A DNA stretch of 64,000 nucleotides from Palsa-295 sp963781105 (lineage in GTDB: Bacteria > Acidobacteriota > Terriglobia > Acidiferrales > UBA7541): assembly GCA_963781105.1 (NCBI GenBank), contig CAWAED010000020.1:248001-312000 (forward strand), written 5' to 3'. The stretch's first letter is position 1. Each line of letters begins with the position of its first letter. The notes beneath the pieces are model-generated. The model ran no database searches and was not told the origin of the DNA. It saw only the letters and a program-made list of their open reading frames with translations. A program made the translations under genes and the position numbers. Shown here in pieces: positions 37,598 to 47,138 of this stretch.

Positions 37598-38839
37598 TTA
37601 AGGGTGAGAAACGAGGGCTGGAACCAGCAATTTGGATTGCGGCGTACCGAGGCCGGTGACGTAATCGTATCCGGCGAGCGCATCGCAGATCACGCCGCAC
37701 GAGCCGTTCGTGCCTGCCGTTACAGCGTGGAAGTTAGCACCGAGATTGGATTTGGCCGTCGAATACACCGTTCCGTTAGCGCTCGAGAGATTTGCTTTGC
37801 GAGACGCGGCACGCTGGGAATTAGCGATGGCGACCAGAGCCGCCCATTGCGGCGCACCAGCGCTGGTGCCGCCGACCTGGAACCAGCCGCTGGCTCCGTT
37901 GATGCCGACGGAATCGTAGATGGCGTAACCGGTTCCAGGGTTGGCGTTGTAGGAGACGTCCGGCACGCCACGCGAACCGCGCGAGTCGTCGGGGATTGCG
38001 AACTGTTCCTGGGCGAGCGGCTCATTTTCATAACGGCTTAGGCCACCACCGCTGCCGCTCCAAGCTGCTTCGCCGAGGTAATTCCCGTGGACGTCGAGCG
38101 TGAGCGAGGTGCCACCAACGCCGATTACGTAGGGCGATGCGGCAGGATAGTTGACGCCGGTGCCGGTGTCGCCGGAGGCCGCCAGGAACGTGACGCCGTT
38201 GGCGACGAAATGATTGTCCAGATTGCGTTCGCTGGAAATTTCTCCTGCAGTCCAGCTCATGGAAACGGTTGAGGCACCGTTGCGGACGGCCACGTCCACA
38301 GCCGAAAGCAAGTCGCTGAGATTATTCGAAGGAGCTTCGATCAACACGATTTTGGCTTGCGGCGCGATGGCGTGCGCCCATTCGATATCGAGCGAAATTT
38401 CAACCGACCAATTCGAATTCGCGGCGGGCTTGCGGCCATTGGAATAAACTTTGCGGAAACAGCCGTTGCCGCTGGTGCAGGAAGGAAGGCTGAACTTTTT
38501 GCTGAAGACGTCGAGATCATTTTCGGCATTGGCGTCGTCGTAGGCATCCACAACACCGATGGTTTGGCCTGCTCCCTGATTGGCGATCAGGTCAAAACCA
38601 TAGGCGTGGCGGATCTGAGAAGGAACAAAGGCGGAGGAAGGCGGGCCGCTCAGGCTCGCGCCGGCGGCTTCGTGAATGAAATAGTGGGGCCGCATGAAGG
38701 AGATCGGGGCATTGCCACTATCGCCTGCAGGTAGCTGTAAACGAAGGAGTTGCTGGGCGTTTAGTGACTGGCTGACGACCAGAACGAAGCTGCCTATAAG
38801 CGCAGTGCGGAGAAGACTTTTGATTCCCCCAGATTGCAT
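37598..38839 (-). CDS. Secreted S53 (sedolisin) peptidase without pro-domain
   Basis: The 413-residue protein has a signal peptide (about 1-29, ending SLNAQ) and one S53 peptidase domain. The catalytic triad is visible as Glu147 and Asp151 in VEISLDIEWA and Ser326 in GGTSAGAPQW, with the oxyanion Asp224 in ASGDTG. The C-terminal DYVTGLGTP fits the calcium site. Most sedolisins carry a roughly 180-residue activation domain first; here the catalytic domain starts within about 70 residues of the signal peptide. It probably digests extracellular protein at low pH. Confidence 0.88.
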   Translation of the reverse strand: MQSGGIKSLLRTALIGSFVLVVSQSLNAQQLLRLQLPAGDSGNAPISFMRPHYFIHEAAGASLSGPPSSAFVPSQIRHAYGFDLIANQGAGQTIGVVDAYDDANAENDLDVFSKKFSLPSCTSGNGCFRKVYSNGRKPAANSNWSVEISLDIEWAHAIAPQAKIVLIEAPSNNLSDLLSAVDVAVRNGASTVSMSWTAGEISSERNLDNHFVANGVTFLAASGDTGTGVNYPAASPYVIGVGGTSLTLDVHGNYLGEAAWSGSGGGLSRYENEPLAQEQFAIPDDSRGSRGVPDVSYNANPGTGYAIYDSVGINGASGWFQVGGTSAGAPQWAALVAIANSQRAASRKANLSSANGTVYSTAKSNLGANFHAVTAGTNGSCGVICDALAGYDYVTGLGTPQSKLLVPALVSHP

Positions 38840-39001
38840 CTAGAACCCCCGTTTTGCGCCAGTCCGTCGGTGCCGTCCTGGTTCGCGTATGGCTACTTCC
38901 GATGAAATGAGGGTAACGTTCGGCTGTTATGGGCGGCTATAGGCCGAGGTTCTCAATCGTCTAGTACGAAAGACTATTGGGAAGTTCTGCGCGCGGAGAC
39001 T

Positions 39002-40189
39002 CTATTCGAGCGGCAGGCCGACGTAGTTTTCGGCGAGACTTTGCGAGGCGGCGCGAGAGCTGGTGACGTAGTCGAGCTCTGCGAGTTGGCGGCGATGGTC
39101 GAACGCGTTTTCGTCGTCGAAGCGATGAAGCATGGAAGTCATCCACCAGGAGAAGCGCTGCACTTTCCAGACGCGGCGGAGGCAAGTCTGCGAATAGGAT
39201 TCGAGAAGATCGCGGCGGCCGTGGGAATAGTATTCCGCTAGCGCACGCGCGAGAATGCGAACGTCGGCGACGGCTAGGTTGAGGCCCTTGGCACCCGTCG
39301 GCGGAACGATGTGCGCGGCATCGCCTGCGAGAAATAGTTTGCCGCATTGCATCGGCTCGATCACGAAGCTGCGCATGCCGGTGACGCCTTTTTGAATGAT
39401 CGGACCCTCAGTGAGTTTCCAGCCGTCGTCGGTTTCCAGGCGCGTATGAAGCTCGCGCCAGATCTTCTCGTCCGGCCAGTCCGCGATGTCTTCGTCAGGT
39501 TTGCACTGGATGTAGAGGCGGCCAATATGCGGCGAGCGCATGCTGAGGAGACCGAATCCACGATCGTGGTAGGCGTAGATGAGTTCTTCCGAAGATGGGG
39601 CGGCTTCCGCCAGGATGCCGAGCCAGCCGAATGGGTATACGCGATCGAATGTGGTGAGCACGCCCGTTGGCACAGACGGGCGGCAGATGCCGTGGAAGCC
39701 ATCGCATCCGGCAATAAAATCGCAGACGAGTTCCTGCGGCTCACCGTCTTTTCGAAAACGAATGAGCGGCTTGGCTGAGTGTTGCGGGCTATCGAAATCG
39801 TGGATGGTGGTGTCTTCGACTTCGAAGAAAATCTGGCCGCCAGCGGCGAGCCGCGCATCGGTCAAATCCTTGACTACCTCGTGCTGCGCGTAGATCGTGA
39901 CGCCTTTGCCGCCGGTGAGTTCCGCGAAATCGATGCGATGGGTGCGTTTGCTAAAGCGCAGATTCACGCCGTAATGGACGAGGCCTTCGCGCTCGAGGCG
40001 TGCGCCGACGGCTGTTTCTTTCAGCAGGTCCACAGTCCCCTGCTCCAGGACGCCGGCGCGCACGCGTTCCTGGACGTATTGGCGGCTACGATTTTCGAGG
40101 ACCACTGACTCGATGCCGTAGAGGTGCAGGAGATGCGAAAGAACGAGGCCTGCGGGTCCGGCGCCGACGATGCCAACTTGCGTGCGCAT
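39002..40189 (-). CDS. pobA: 4-hydroxybenzoate 3-monooxygenase
   Basis: This flavoprotein hydroxylates 4-hydroxybenzoate to protocatechuate with NADPH and oxygen. The 395 residues match the usual PobA length. It has the FAD motif VGAGPAGL, the NADPH-related central motif CDGFHGICRPSVP and the second FAD motif GDAAHIVPPTGAKGLNLA. Substrate-site strings such as QERVRAGVLEQGT are intact. I chose the ATG at 40189 (MRTQVGIVG). It is divergent from the 4-hydroxybenzoyl-CoA thioesterase gene, which would supply its substrate. Confidence 0.95.
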   Translation of the reverse strand: MRTQVGIVGAGPAGLVLSHLLHLYGIESVVLENRSRQYVQERVRAGVLEQGTVDLLKETAVGARLEREGLVHYGVNLRFSKRTHRIDFAELTGGKGVTIYAQHEVVKDLTDARLAAGGQIFFEVEDTTIHDFDSPQHSAKPLIRFRKDGEPQELVCDFIAGCDGFHGICRPSVPTGVLTTFDRVYPFGWLGILAEAAPSSEELIYAYHDRGFGLLSMRSPHIGRLYIQCKPDEDIADWPDEKIWRELHTRLETDDGWKLTEGPIIQKGVTGMRSFVIEPMQCGKLFLAGDAAHIVPPTGAKGLNLAVADVRILARALAEYYSHGRRDLLESYSQTCLRRVWKVQRFSWWMTSMLHRFDDENAFDHRRQLAELDYVTSSRAASQSLAENYVGLPLE

Positions 40190-40354
40190 TGTGCGTTCTC
40201 GAATAAAAGCAGCTAGACGATAGCAGAAAAAACCGATGTGACGGAACGGCAAGATCGGACAAAACTTGGAGCGGCTTCGAACTGGATGTTACCATGCGTG
40301 CCTGGATTTGAAATTCTTGGCCGCAATTGTGAGATTTCTCAGGAGCCTCACGCT

Positions 40355-40801
40355 ATGTTCGTAAGCCAGAAGCACCTCTTGGTGGAATGGGGCCACTGCG
40401 ATCCCGCGGGGATTGTATTTTATCCGCAATATCTTGCTTGGTTTGATGATTGCACGACAGCGCTTTTTGGCAATGCGGGTATGCCCACGCGTGCTCTCTT
40501 TAAGGAGCACGGAATTTTTGGAGTGCCGTTGGTGGATGTCCGCGTGCGGTTTTTGATGCCTTCGACCTTCAATGACGAATTGCTGGCGGAATCTACCGTG
40601 ATGGAATTCCGCAAGAGCAGCTTTATTATTCGGCACCAGTTCTTCAAATCGGGCGCCCTGGCCGTGGAAGGCTTCGAGACGCGGGTGTGGGCCGGGCCGG
40701 ATCCGATGAATCCGGAGCGCATGAAGTCGCGGCGACTGCCGGCGGCCGTGATCGAGAGACTTTCCGCCAGTGGCGCGGCTACGAGCAAAGCACAAGGCTG
40801 A
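40355..40801 (+). CDS. 4-hydroxybenzoyl-CoA thioesterase family protein
   Basis: The 148-residue hot-dog-fold protein has the string WGHCDPAGIVFYPQY, which matches the active-site motif with catalytic Asp of the Pseudomonas 4-hydroxybenzoyl-CoA thioesterase. AGGAG (40341-40345) precedes the ATG at 40355; the open frame is longer upstream but lacks a good start. It would release 4-hydroxybenzoate from its CoA ester for PobA encoded 165 bases away on the other strand. Other aromatic acyl-CoA esters are possible. Confidence 0.85.
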   Translation: MFVSQKHLLVEWGHCDPAGIVFYPQYLAWFDDCTTALFGNAGMPTRALFKEHGIFGVPLVDVRVRFLMPSTFNDELLAESTVMEFRKSSFIIRHQFFKSGALAVEGFETRVWAGPDPMNPERMKSRRLPAAVIERLSASGAATSKAQG

Positions 40802-40805
40802 GATT

Positions 40806-41690
40806 TCAGGTGAACTTCAGCGGCTTCGGTTTGGCGGGGTCGCTGTAGTCGTAAAATCCGCGACCTGCTTTGCGGCCGTTCCATCCCATTAGGACCATGC
40901 GTTTCAGCAGCGGCGGAGGCGCGAAGCGCTTCTCCTTGAATTCGTCAAACATGATGTTGGCGATGTAATAGGTGGTGTCGTGGCCTACGAAATCGAGCAG
41001 CGTCAGAGGGCCCATCGGGTGGCCGCAGCCGAGCTTCATGGAATTATCGATATCCTCGATTGTGCCGACGCCTTCTTCGAGCGCGCGAACGGCATCAAGC
41101 AGGAACGGCACCAGCAAGCGATTGACGATGAAGCCGGTGCGGTCGGTGGTGCGCACGGGCGTTTTTCCAAAACGAGCCGCGAGAACCACGGCTTCTTCTT
41201 CTACCTTTGGATCGGTCGCGATCGTGCGAATAACTTCTACCAATTTCATTACCGGCACGGGATTGAAGAAGTGCAAGCCAAGAAAACGGTCCGGACGTTG
41301 AGTGAACATCGCCATTTCCGTGATGGATAGAGAGGAAGTGTTGCTGGCGAAGACGGTTTGCGGCGGACATATCTTGTCGAGAGCGGTCCACAGTTCGCGC
41401 TTCGCGGGAAGCTGTTCGATGATCGCTTCGATAACGAGATCGGAATCCTTCAGGTCTTCGAGATTCGTGGTGCCACGAAGATGTCCGCGGACTTGGTCGC
41501 GGTCGACGGCGGAGAGTGTGCCCTTATCTACCAGTCGCTGAAGATTTTTCTCGATTGATTGCAGGCCTTTTTCGACGAGTTGCGGGGAAACTTCGCGGAC
41601 TGTCACTTGGCAGCCCGATTGTGCCGCCACCTGTGCGATTCCCGAACCCATCAAGCCGCATCCCACCACTCCGATTTTTTGCATCGGCAT
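40806..41690 (-). CDS. 3-hydroxybutyryl-CoA dehydrogenase
   Basis: The 294-residue protein has the NAD-binding start IGVVGCGLMGSGIAQVAA and the family motifs FASNTSSLSITEMA, FLGLHFFNPVPVMKLVEVI and the C-terminal domain string GCGHPMGPLTLLDFVGHD. It oxidises 3-hydroxyacyl-CoA to 3-oxoacyl-CoA. Its place after pcaB-pcaD-pcaC suggests use in the lower part of aromatic degradation, for instance hydroxyadipyl-CoA oxidation from the box route; this is inferred. It is 97 bases downstream of pcaC. Confidence 0.93.
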   Translation of the reverse strand: MPMQKIGVVGCGLMGSGIAQVAAQSGCQVTVREVSPQLVEKGLQSIEKNLQRLVDKGTLSAVDRDQVRGHLRGTTNLEDLKDSDLVIEAIIEQLPAKRELWTALDKICPPQTVFASNTSSLSITEMAMFTQRPDRFLGLHFFNPVPVMKLVEVIRTIATDPKVEEEAVVLAARFGKTPVRTTDRTGFIVNRLLVPFLLDAVRALEEGVGTIEDIDNSMKLGCGHPMGPLTLLDFVGHDTTYYIANIMFDEFKEKRFAPPPLLKRMVLMGWNGRKAGRGFYDYSDPAKPKPLKFT

Positions 41691-41787
41691 TTGTGATTCC
41701 TCCTGATATTTGGTTGAGCTATTGAAGATTGCGGTGCTGCGTGAACTTTTGAAGCTCTAGCTTAAATCCGTGGATCGTGGGCAACTT

Positions 41788-42174
41788 TCATTTTATGGCA
41801 TCAATTTCTGCGAAAACTTCCTGCGCGATGTGAAACGCGGTGTTAGCTGCCGGAACACCACAATAGATTGCGCTTTGCAACAGCACTTCCCGGATTTCCT
41901 CACGCGTGACCTGGTTATTGAGCGCCGCGCGAACATGCATCCGAAATTCATCGCCACGGTTCAGCGCAATCATCATCGAAAGGGTCAGAAGGCTGCGTGT
42001 ATGGCGAGGCAAACCTGGGCGCGACCATATTTCACCCCACGCGTAGCGGGTAATCAAATCCTGAAAGGGCTCGCTGAAGGCGTTTTTGTTGGCTTCCGCG
42101 CGATCCACATGCGCATCGCCGAGCACCGCGCGCCGCACCTTCATTCCGGCGGAATGCCGCTCACGGTCGTCCAT
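41788..42174 (-). CDS. pcaC: 4-carboxymuconolactone decarboxylase
   Basis: The 128-residue all-helical protein fits the PcaC family in length and motifs (FQDLITRYAWGEIWSRPGL, then RSLLTLSMMIALNRGDEFRMH). It decarboxylates 4-carboxymuconolactone to 3-oxoadipate enol-lactone. Its start overlaps the pcaD stop by one base (TAATG), so the two are coupled. Confidence 0.95.
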   Translation of the reverse strand: MDDRERHSAGMKVRRAVLGDAHVDRAEANKNAFSEPFQDLITRYAWGEIWSRPGLPRHTRSLLTLSMMIALNRGDEFRMHVRAALNNQVTREEIREVLLQSAIYCGVPAANTAFHIAQEVFAEIDAIK

Positions 42175-42965
42175 TACTTCCCCTCCTGCTGAGTGAGAAA
42201 GTTTATTAGCGCCGTGGTGAAGGCCTCGGCGTCTTCGATATTGGAAAGATGCGCTGCGTTTAATTCTACGTGCGGCGCGGCGTGAATGCGATCAACAAGG
42301 AAGTGTGCGTCCACGGGAGTCGTGACGGCGTCGTGCGCGCCCGCGATGACCAGAGTACGGACCGAGACGCGCGCGACGGTTTCTCGCTGATCCATTTCTC
42401 TGAGGGCGGCACAAGTGGCGACGTAACCCTCCGGCGGCGTGCGCAGCAACATCTGGCGGGTGGCCTCCACCACTGCCGGCGATTTCTTGACGAATCCATC
42501 GGTGAACCAGCGAGAGACGACGGCATCCGCGACCGACGCCATGCCGCCTTCACGAACGGTCTTAATGCGCGCGTTCCAACCGTCCTGCGTGCCGATGCGA
42601 GCCGCCGTGTTGCTGAGCACGAGACGATTGAGATGATCGGCGGCGTTGACGCCGAGCCATTGGCCTAGCGCACCACCTACCGAGATGCCGCAGAAATGCG
42701 CGCGCTCGATTGTCAGCGCATCAAGCAGGCCGATTACATCGCGCGCCAATCCTTCGATGGTGTATGGTCCCGGCGTGACGGGGGTGAGGCCGTGGCCGCG
42801 CATATCGTAGCGCAGGACACGAAATTTCTGGGATAGGGTTGGAACTTGCGAGTCCCACATCGAGAGCGTGGTGCCAAGCGAATTCGAAAGGACAACGACC
42901 GGCGCGCGGTCCGGACCGTCAATTTGATAATTGAACTGTGTTCCGTTGGCATCTATGAAGGGCAT
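42174..42965 (-). CDS. pcaD: 3-oxoadipate enol-lactonase
   Basis: The 263-residue alpha/beta hydrolase opens the enol-lactone to 3-oxoadipate. It has the nucleophile elbow CGISVGGALGQWLG with the catalytic Ser, an acid in VIAGAHDAVTTPVD, and the catalytic His in NAAHLSNIEDAEAF near the end. I chose ATG 42965 (MPFIDANGTQ); the frame runs further up into the pcaB 3' end. It lies between pcaB and pcaC in one operon. Confidence 0.95.
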   Translation of the reverse strand: MPFIDANGTQFNYQIDGPDRAPVVVLSNSLGTTLSMWDSQVPTLSQKFRVLRYDMRGHGLTPVTPGPYTIEGLARDVIGLLDALTIERAHFCGISVGGALGQWLGVNAADHLNRLVLSNTAARIGTQDGWNARIKTVREGGMASVADAVVSRWFTDGFVKKSPAVVEATRQMLLRTPPEGYVATCAALREMDQRETVARVSVRTLVIAGAHDAVTTPVDAHFLVDRIHAAPHVELNAAHLSNIEDAEAFTTALINFLTQQEGK

Positions 42966-42993
42966 GTCCGTTGCTTTCTGACCGAATGATTGT

Positions 42994-44355
42994 TTAGCGC
43001 TGCTTCTTATGATCCGCCAAGACCCGTTCAATCATTGATTCGGCTAAACCAGTGTAGTTCTTTGGGTCGAGAAGATTGTCTATGTCGGCCGGTGCGAGAT
43101 GTTCGCGCACTTGTTTATCCTCGATCAGGACGTCGCGCAAGGATCGGCCCGATTCGAGCGCCTGATGCGAGGCTTTTTCGATAAGGTGGTGGGCCGACAT
43201 TCGCCCCATGCGCTTGGCGAGCGCGATGGCGACTGCTTCGGCCAGGATCAAGCCGTGCGTGGCTTCGAGATTGCGCGCCATTTTTTCTTCGTGAACTTCG
43301 AGGCCATTTACGATTTGCGTCGTGTGAGACAGTGCTCCGGCCGCGAGCAAAAAGATTTCAGGAAGCGTTTCCCATTCAGCGTGCCAACCACCCAGCCCGC
43401 GCTCATGCTCTTGCGGCATCGCGGCAAGCATCGTCGAGACGAGAGCCGGAACACGAATCGCCGCCGCGAGAACCACTGCAGACCCTACCGGATTGCGTTT
43501 GTGCGGCAACGTGGAGGAGCCGCCCTTGCCAGGCGCAGCTGGTTCGAGCGCTTCAGCCACTTCCGTTTGCGCCATCAAGGAAACGTCGCGCGCGATTTTT
43601 CCCAGGGTGCCCACCAGCAAGCCGAGCGAGGTGGCTACTTCCGCGAAACGGTCGCGGTGCGTATGCCACGGAATGCTGGGCAATTCCAGCTTCAATTCCT
43701 CGGCCAGCTCGCGCGCGACTGCCGGGCCTTGTGTTCCCAACGCAGCGAGCGTGCCCACCGCTCCGCCGAACTGAAGCACGAGAGCCTGCTTTCGCGCAGC
43801 AGCGAGCCTAGCGCGGTGGCGATTGATTGTATCGAGCCAGCCGGCGGCTTTTAAGCCAAAAGTTGTCGGGCTTGCTTGCTGCAGCCACGTGCGCCCGGCG
43901 AGCAGCGTTGAGCGATGCTGGTCGGCGATACGAGCTAGAGCGCCGGCCAGTTGTGCGAGCTGGGATGCGATTGCATCGAACGCGGCCCGCAACTGTAGGA
44001 CGAGCCCGGTGTCAATGACGTCCTGACTGGTGGCGCCCCAATGTACGAAGCCCGCGGCCTTCTCGTCGGATTCCACGACGGCTGCGGTGAGCGCTTTGAC
44101 TAAGGGGATGGCGAGATTCCCCGCGAGAGCAGCTTCACGCGCCAGCGCGTCGGTGGCGAAGAGTTCTGCTTTGCACCGCGCCTGGATAGCCGATGATACG
44201 CCGGCCGGCGCGACCCCAGCGACTGTCAGGGCTCGCGCGAGAGCGGCCTCAAAATCGAGCATGCCTTGCAGCCTGCCGCGACCGGAAAAAATTTCGCCTG
44301 CTTGGTCGGTGGTGAACAAGGGATCGAACAGGCGAGTTATTGGTGTAGTGCTCAA
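42994..44355 (-). CDS. pcaB: 3-carboxy-cis,cis-muconate cycloisomerase
   Basis: The 453-residue fumarase/aspartase superfamily enzyme cyclises 3-carboxymuconate to 4-carboxymuconolactone. The signature GKGGSSTLPHKRNPVGS and the N-terminal VHWGATSQDVIDTG are clear. The length is that of the long PcaB form. It is followed by pcaD after 28 bases. The substrate-forming protocatechuate 3,4-dioxygenase (pcaGH) is not in this window. Confidence 0.95.
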   Translation of the reverse strand: MSTTPITRLFDPLFTTDQAGEIFSGRGRLQGMLDFEAALARALTVAGVAPAGVSSAIQARCKAELFATDALAREAALAGNLAIPLVKALTAAVVESDEKAAGFVHWGATSQDVIDTGLVLQLRAAFDAIASQLAQLAGALARIADQHRSTLLAGRTWLQQASPTTFGLKAAGWLDTINRHRARLAAARKQALVLQFGGAVGTLAALGTQGPAVARELAEELKLELPSIPWHTHRDRFAEVATSLGLLVGTLGKIARDVSLMAQTEVAEALEPAAPGKGGSSTLPHKRNPVGSAVVLAAAIRVPALVSTMLAAMPQEHERGLGGWHAEWETLPEIFLLAAGALSHTTQIVNGLEVHEEKMARNLEATHGLILAEAVAIALAKRMGRMSAHHLIEKASHQALESGRSLRDVLIEDKQVREHLAPADIDNLLDPKNYTGLAESMIERVLADHKKQR

Positions 44356-44379
44356 TTCGTGCGCGTCCTCAATCTCGCT

Positions 44380-46350
44380 CTACGCTCCGGCGACCAGCTT
44401 GAAACGCGAAACTTCTGTGACTGCCCGGAATCCCTGATCAATCGCCGCATTGGTGTAGGCAAACGCTTCGGCATCCGAATTCGCGATGGAGATGCGCCCG
44501 AAGGGTTGCCGGCCGATGACGCAGGGTTGCTGTTCTTCGGGCCAATCGGGATCGTACAGCGAATTGTATTCGTAAGCGTAGCCGTGCGGCCAGCGATTCA
44601 CGGTGATGGCCTGGATATCCCGTGCGGGATCGAAGCCGCCGGGAGAAAGCATCGCGCCAAGCTGTTCGCGGATATGCCGCTCGAAAACCGCGAAGGTCGT
44701 CGTGAGAAGCTCTTGCCGTCCAGCACGTTGCTGATCGCGGGCGGGCAAGCTCGGCTTGCAGGGAACTCTTTCAAGGTGCAGGAGACAAGGCTCGGCCGGG
44801 TTGCTCGGGAACTGGTATTCACCCATGCTGACGGGAAAATCGAGCGTGACGGTTTCGAAATAACTTCCCGGGCAACGCACGCCGCTCGCACCCAGTTTTT
44901 TGAACGACTCCCAGTTGCTGATCTGTACGTTCGTGTAAACGAGCGGCACTTTCACGCCATAAGCGAGCGCGTCTTTTTGTTTGTCCGAAAGCTCCGGGCA
45001 TATAAATGGAATCACCATGTTCCAACAGGCCAAAATGCAGGCGGCGCCTCGCACGGTGCGTGCGCGGCCGTCTTTCACGTAAGTGACCTCGACTTCTTTG
45101 GCCGTGGCAGGATCGCCGACGTTTCGCGCGTGGATTGCGGTGCTATTCAAGCGTAGGCGCACGGGCGAGGATGTATTGTCCAGGGAGGCATAATCGAGTT
45201 TGGCGGTGACGATATCTTCCATCGTGTTTCCGGGCGCAGAGGCGGGAACCAGCGAGCGGACCAGAAGGCGCGCGATGGAAGCGTTGCCGTCGGGAAAATG
45301 AAAAATATAGGGCTCGTCTCCTTCATCTTGTTTCGTGATTTCGACGCCCAAACCGGGTCCCGGGGGGCCGGAAAGATCCATGCCCTCGAAGCCAGGGTAT
45401 CCGAGTCCTGCTAGATCGCCAGAAGGAACCGCATCAATCCCGACACCATAGAGGCCGTAGGTTTCTGTTTGCATCACCGGAATCGCGTCGGGACTGACCT
45501 TCACGTAGTTGAGCAGGTAATCCTTGTAACTGGTCTTGGCAAGAAGGACTTTCTTATCCCAGGAGGACAAATGCGGAAGGTAATCAACTTTTGCGGTATT
45601 GAGCCGCGCGAGGTCTTTTTGCACTTGCGGCGAAAGCGGAGTTTTCGCGAGGAATTCAGGCCAGGATGGTTTGCCGATGCCTGGTACGAGGCGGTCCGCG
45701 CCAAACGTCTTCTTATCGAAAAACATGCTGCGCGCGAGTCCGTTGGACGTCTCAAAATTCCGGTCGTAATACTTGTAGAAGCGCTGGACGTCAACGCCCA
45801 GTTCCGCCAGGAGTTCTTTGGCTTGCTTGCTGTAGAGCTTGGGGCCGGCGATTGATTGCGTTCCGCCATAGCCGAGGATCATGCGGCGATCCGTGTGGAA
45901 TTCGTTGCGGCGCGCGTGGCCGCCGAAATCGTCATGGTTCTCGAGGATGAGGATTTTGGCTTTCGGCCCGGCGATCTTGCGGAAGAAATATGCTGAGGAA
46001 AGGCCGCTGATTCCGCCGCCCACGACGATCAGATCGTAGGAGTCCGAATCCGGAGTGGGGTTGCTCCAAGTATTCCCGTCGCGTAGCGCGTGGCCGACCT
46101 CCATCACAGCGTCGGTCGTGCCTCTCATGCCGGTCAATGCCGGAGGATAGTAGGAATTCGCGGTTTCAGCGTCCAGCGGCGAATGTGGGAGGCCAAATCG
46201 TTCGAACCACTGCGTGTGGGGAGAAAGTAAGGATCCACCGACCGCTACTGCAAAGCCATTGAGGAAATCACGCCTGGGGATGTCGCGACCCATTCCAAGT
46301 TTCTGCTCATCCTTTTCAAGAGCCACCATCTCCCCCGAGAGTTTGACCAC
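44380..46350 (-). CDS. Tat-exported FAD-dependent oxidoreductase, spermidine-dehydrogenase-like
   Basis: The 656-residue protein carries a twin-arginine signal (RRDFLNGFAVAVGG, residues about 26-40) and an FAD/NAD-binding motif IVVGGGISGLSSAYFFR (about 108-124). The start KLGMGRDIPRRDFLNG resembles the spermidine-dehydrogenase-like flavoprotein family, which oxidises amines in the periplasm. It ends only 24 bases before pcaB on the same strand, so it may be cotranscribed with the pca genes. The substrate is unknown; the name is by family likeness. Confidence 0.75.
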   Translation of the reverse strand: MVKLSGEMVALEKDEQKLGMGRDIPRRDFLNGFAVAVGGSLLSPHTQWFERFGLPHSPLDAETANSYYPPALTGMRGTTDAVMEVGHALRDGNTWSNPTPDSDSYDLIVVGGGISGLSSAYFFRKIAGPKAKILILENHDDFGGHARRNEFHTDRRMILGYGGTQSIAGPKLYSKQAKELLAELGVDVQRFYKYYDRNFETSNGLARSMFFDKKTFGADRLVPGIGKPSWPEFLAKTPLSPQVQKDLARLNTAKVDYLPHLSSWDKKVLLAKTSYKDYLLNYVKVSPDAIPVMQTETYGLYGVGIDAVPSGDLAGLGYPGFEGMDLSGPPGPGLGVEITKQDEGDEPYIFHFPDGNASIARLLVRSLVPASAPGNTMEDIVTAKLDYASLDNTSSPVRLRLNSTAIHARNVGDPATAKEVEVTYVKDGRARTVRGAACILACWNMVIPFICPELSDKQKDALAYGVKVPLVYTNVQISNWESFKKLGASGVRCPGSYFETVTLDFPVSMGEYQFPSNPAEPCLLHLERVPCKPSLPARDQQRAGRQELLTTTFAVFERHIREQLGAMLSPGGFDPARDIQAITVNRWPHGYAYEYNSLYDPDWPEEQQPCVIGRQPFGRISIANSDAEAFAYTNAAIDQGFRAVTEVSRFKLVAGA

Positions 46351-46476
46351 CGGATGCGGGAGCGTTAATCGCCCTCACCGGCTTTAGATTTGTAGGAAAC
46401 GAGCATACCGCAGTCGTCAGCGTGATACAGAGGCAAACTTTCTGGTGAGGTGCGAGTGCATGCGAGATGGCGGGGC

Positions 46477-47025
46477 TTAGTGCGATTCGATGTCAATGCG
46501 TAGTGCGGAAATTCCGATACGGAATTCGGCGGAAGCGTCGAGTTTCGCAGCAAGCACGCGCCTGCCTGCTACGTAGGTGCCGTTTGTCGAGCGCAGATCC
46601 CGGAGAAAGACGGCATCATTCTTGACTTCGATCGCGCAATGCAAGCGCGACACTTGGGGATCGTCAATCTCAATGTCAGCGCCGCCGCGCAGGCGGCCGA
46701 GGGTCACGAGCGGCATCGTTAGATCGCGCTGGAATCCCGACGAAGGTCCGTCAATGACTGAGATGGTGATGGATTTCCCTACCGGAAGGTCCAGCGTTGC
46801 GGTTTGGGTCCTGGCAGATTCCGCGAGACGCGCGGCGGCGAACGGTCGGTTCTCTGGCGCTAACGGTTCGGTGACCATGGTGGACGCGTTCATGTCCAGA
46901 GGCATTAGATCCACCAGCGAGCTTTGTGCGCACATCCAGCAGCGGATTTGGGCCATTCGCCGCCCGGCGTACTGCCGGTCGTCCAAATCGACCTGTGCGG
47001 AGCAGTGGGAGCACCGTACGCGCAT
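46477..47025 (-). CDS. FHA-domain protein with N-terminal zinc ribbon
   Basis: The 182-residue protein begins with a zinc-ribbon (CSHC at 5-8 and CWMC at about 29-32) and ends with a phosphothreonine-binding FHA domain (about 95-180) having the conserved strings TLGRLRGGADIEIDDPQVSRLHCAI and LRDLRSTNGTYVAGRRV. FHA domains bind phosphorylated proteins in Ser/Thr-kinase pathways. It is divergent from boxR, with 267 bases between the start codons. No kinase gene lies nearby. Confidence 0.85.
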   Translation of the reverse strand: MRVRCSHCSAQVDLDDRQYAGRRMAQIRCWMCAQSSLVDLMPLDMNASTMVTEPLAPENRPFAAARLAESARTQTATLDLPVGKSITISVIDGPSSGFQRDLTMPLVTLGRLRGGADIEIDDPQVSRLHCAIEVKNDAVFLRDLRSTNGTYVAGRRVLAAKLDASAEFRIGISALRIDIESH

Positions 47026-47138
47026 GACGAGACTTTAGCACCAGGGATGGGTGCCCGCGATGGTACGGCTGGTCTATTTTGAGCGCGGTGTTTCGAAGGG
47101 ATATAGGGTGGCGTTGCCCGCTCGCCCACACCTTTTAC

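Noticed and set aside
37417..37683. 88-residue open frame on the minus strand between lysC and the S53 gene
   Set aside because: No motif or conserved look; it overlaps the end of the S53 gene in another frame.
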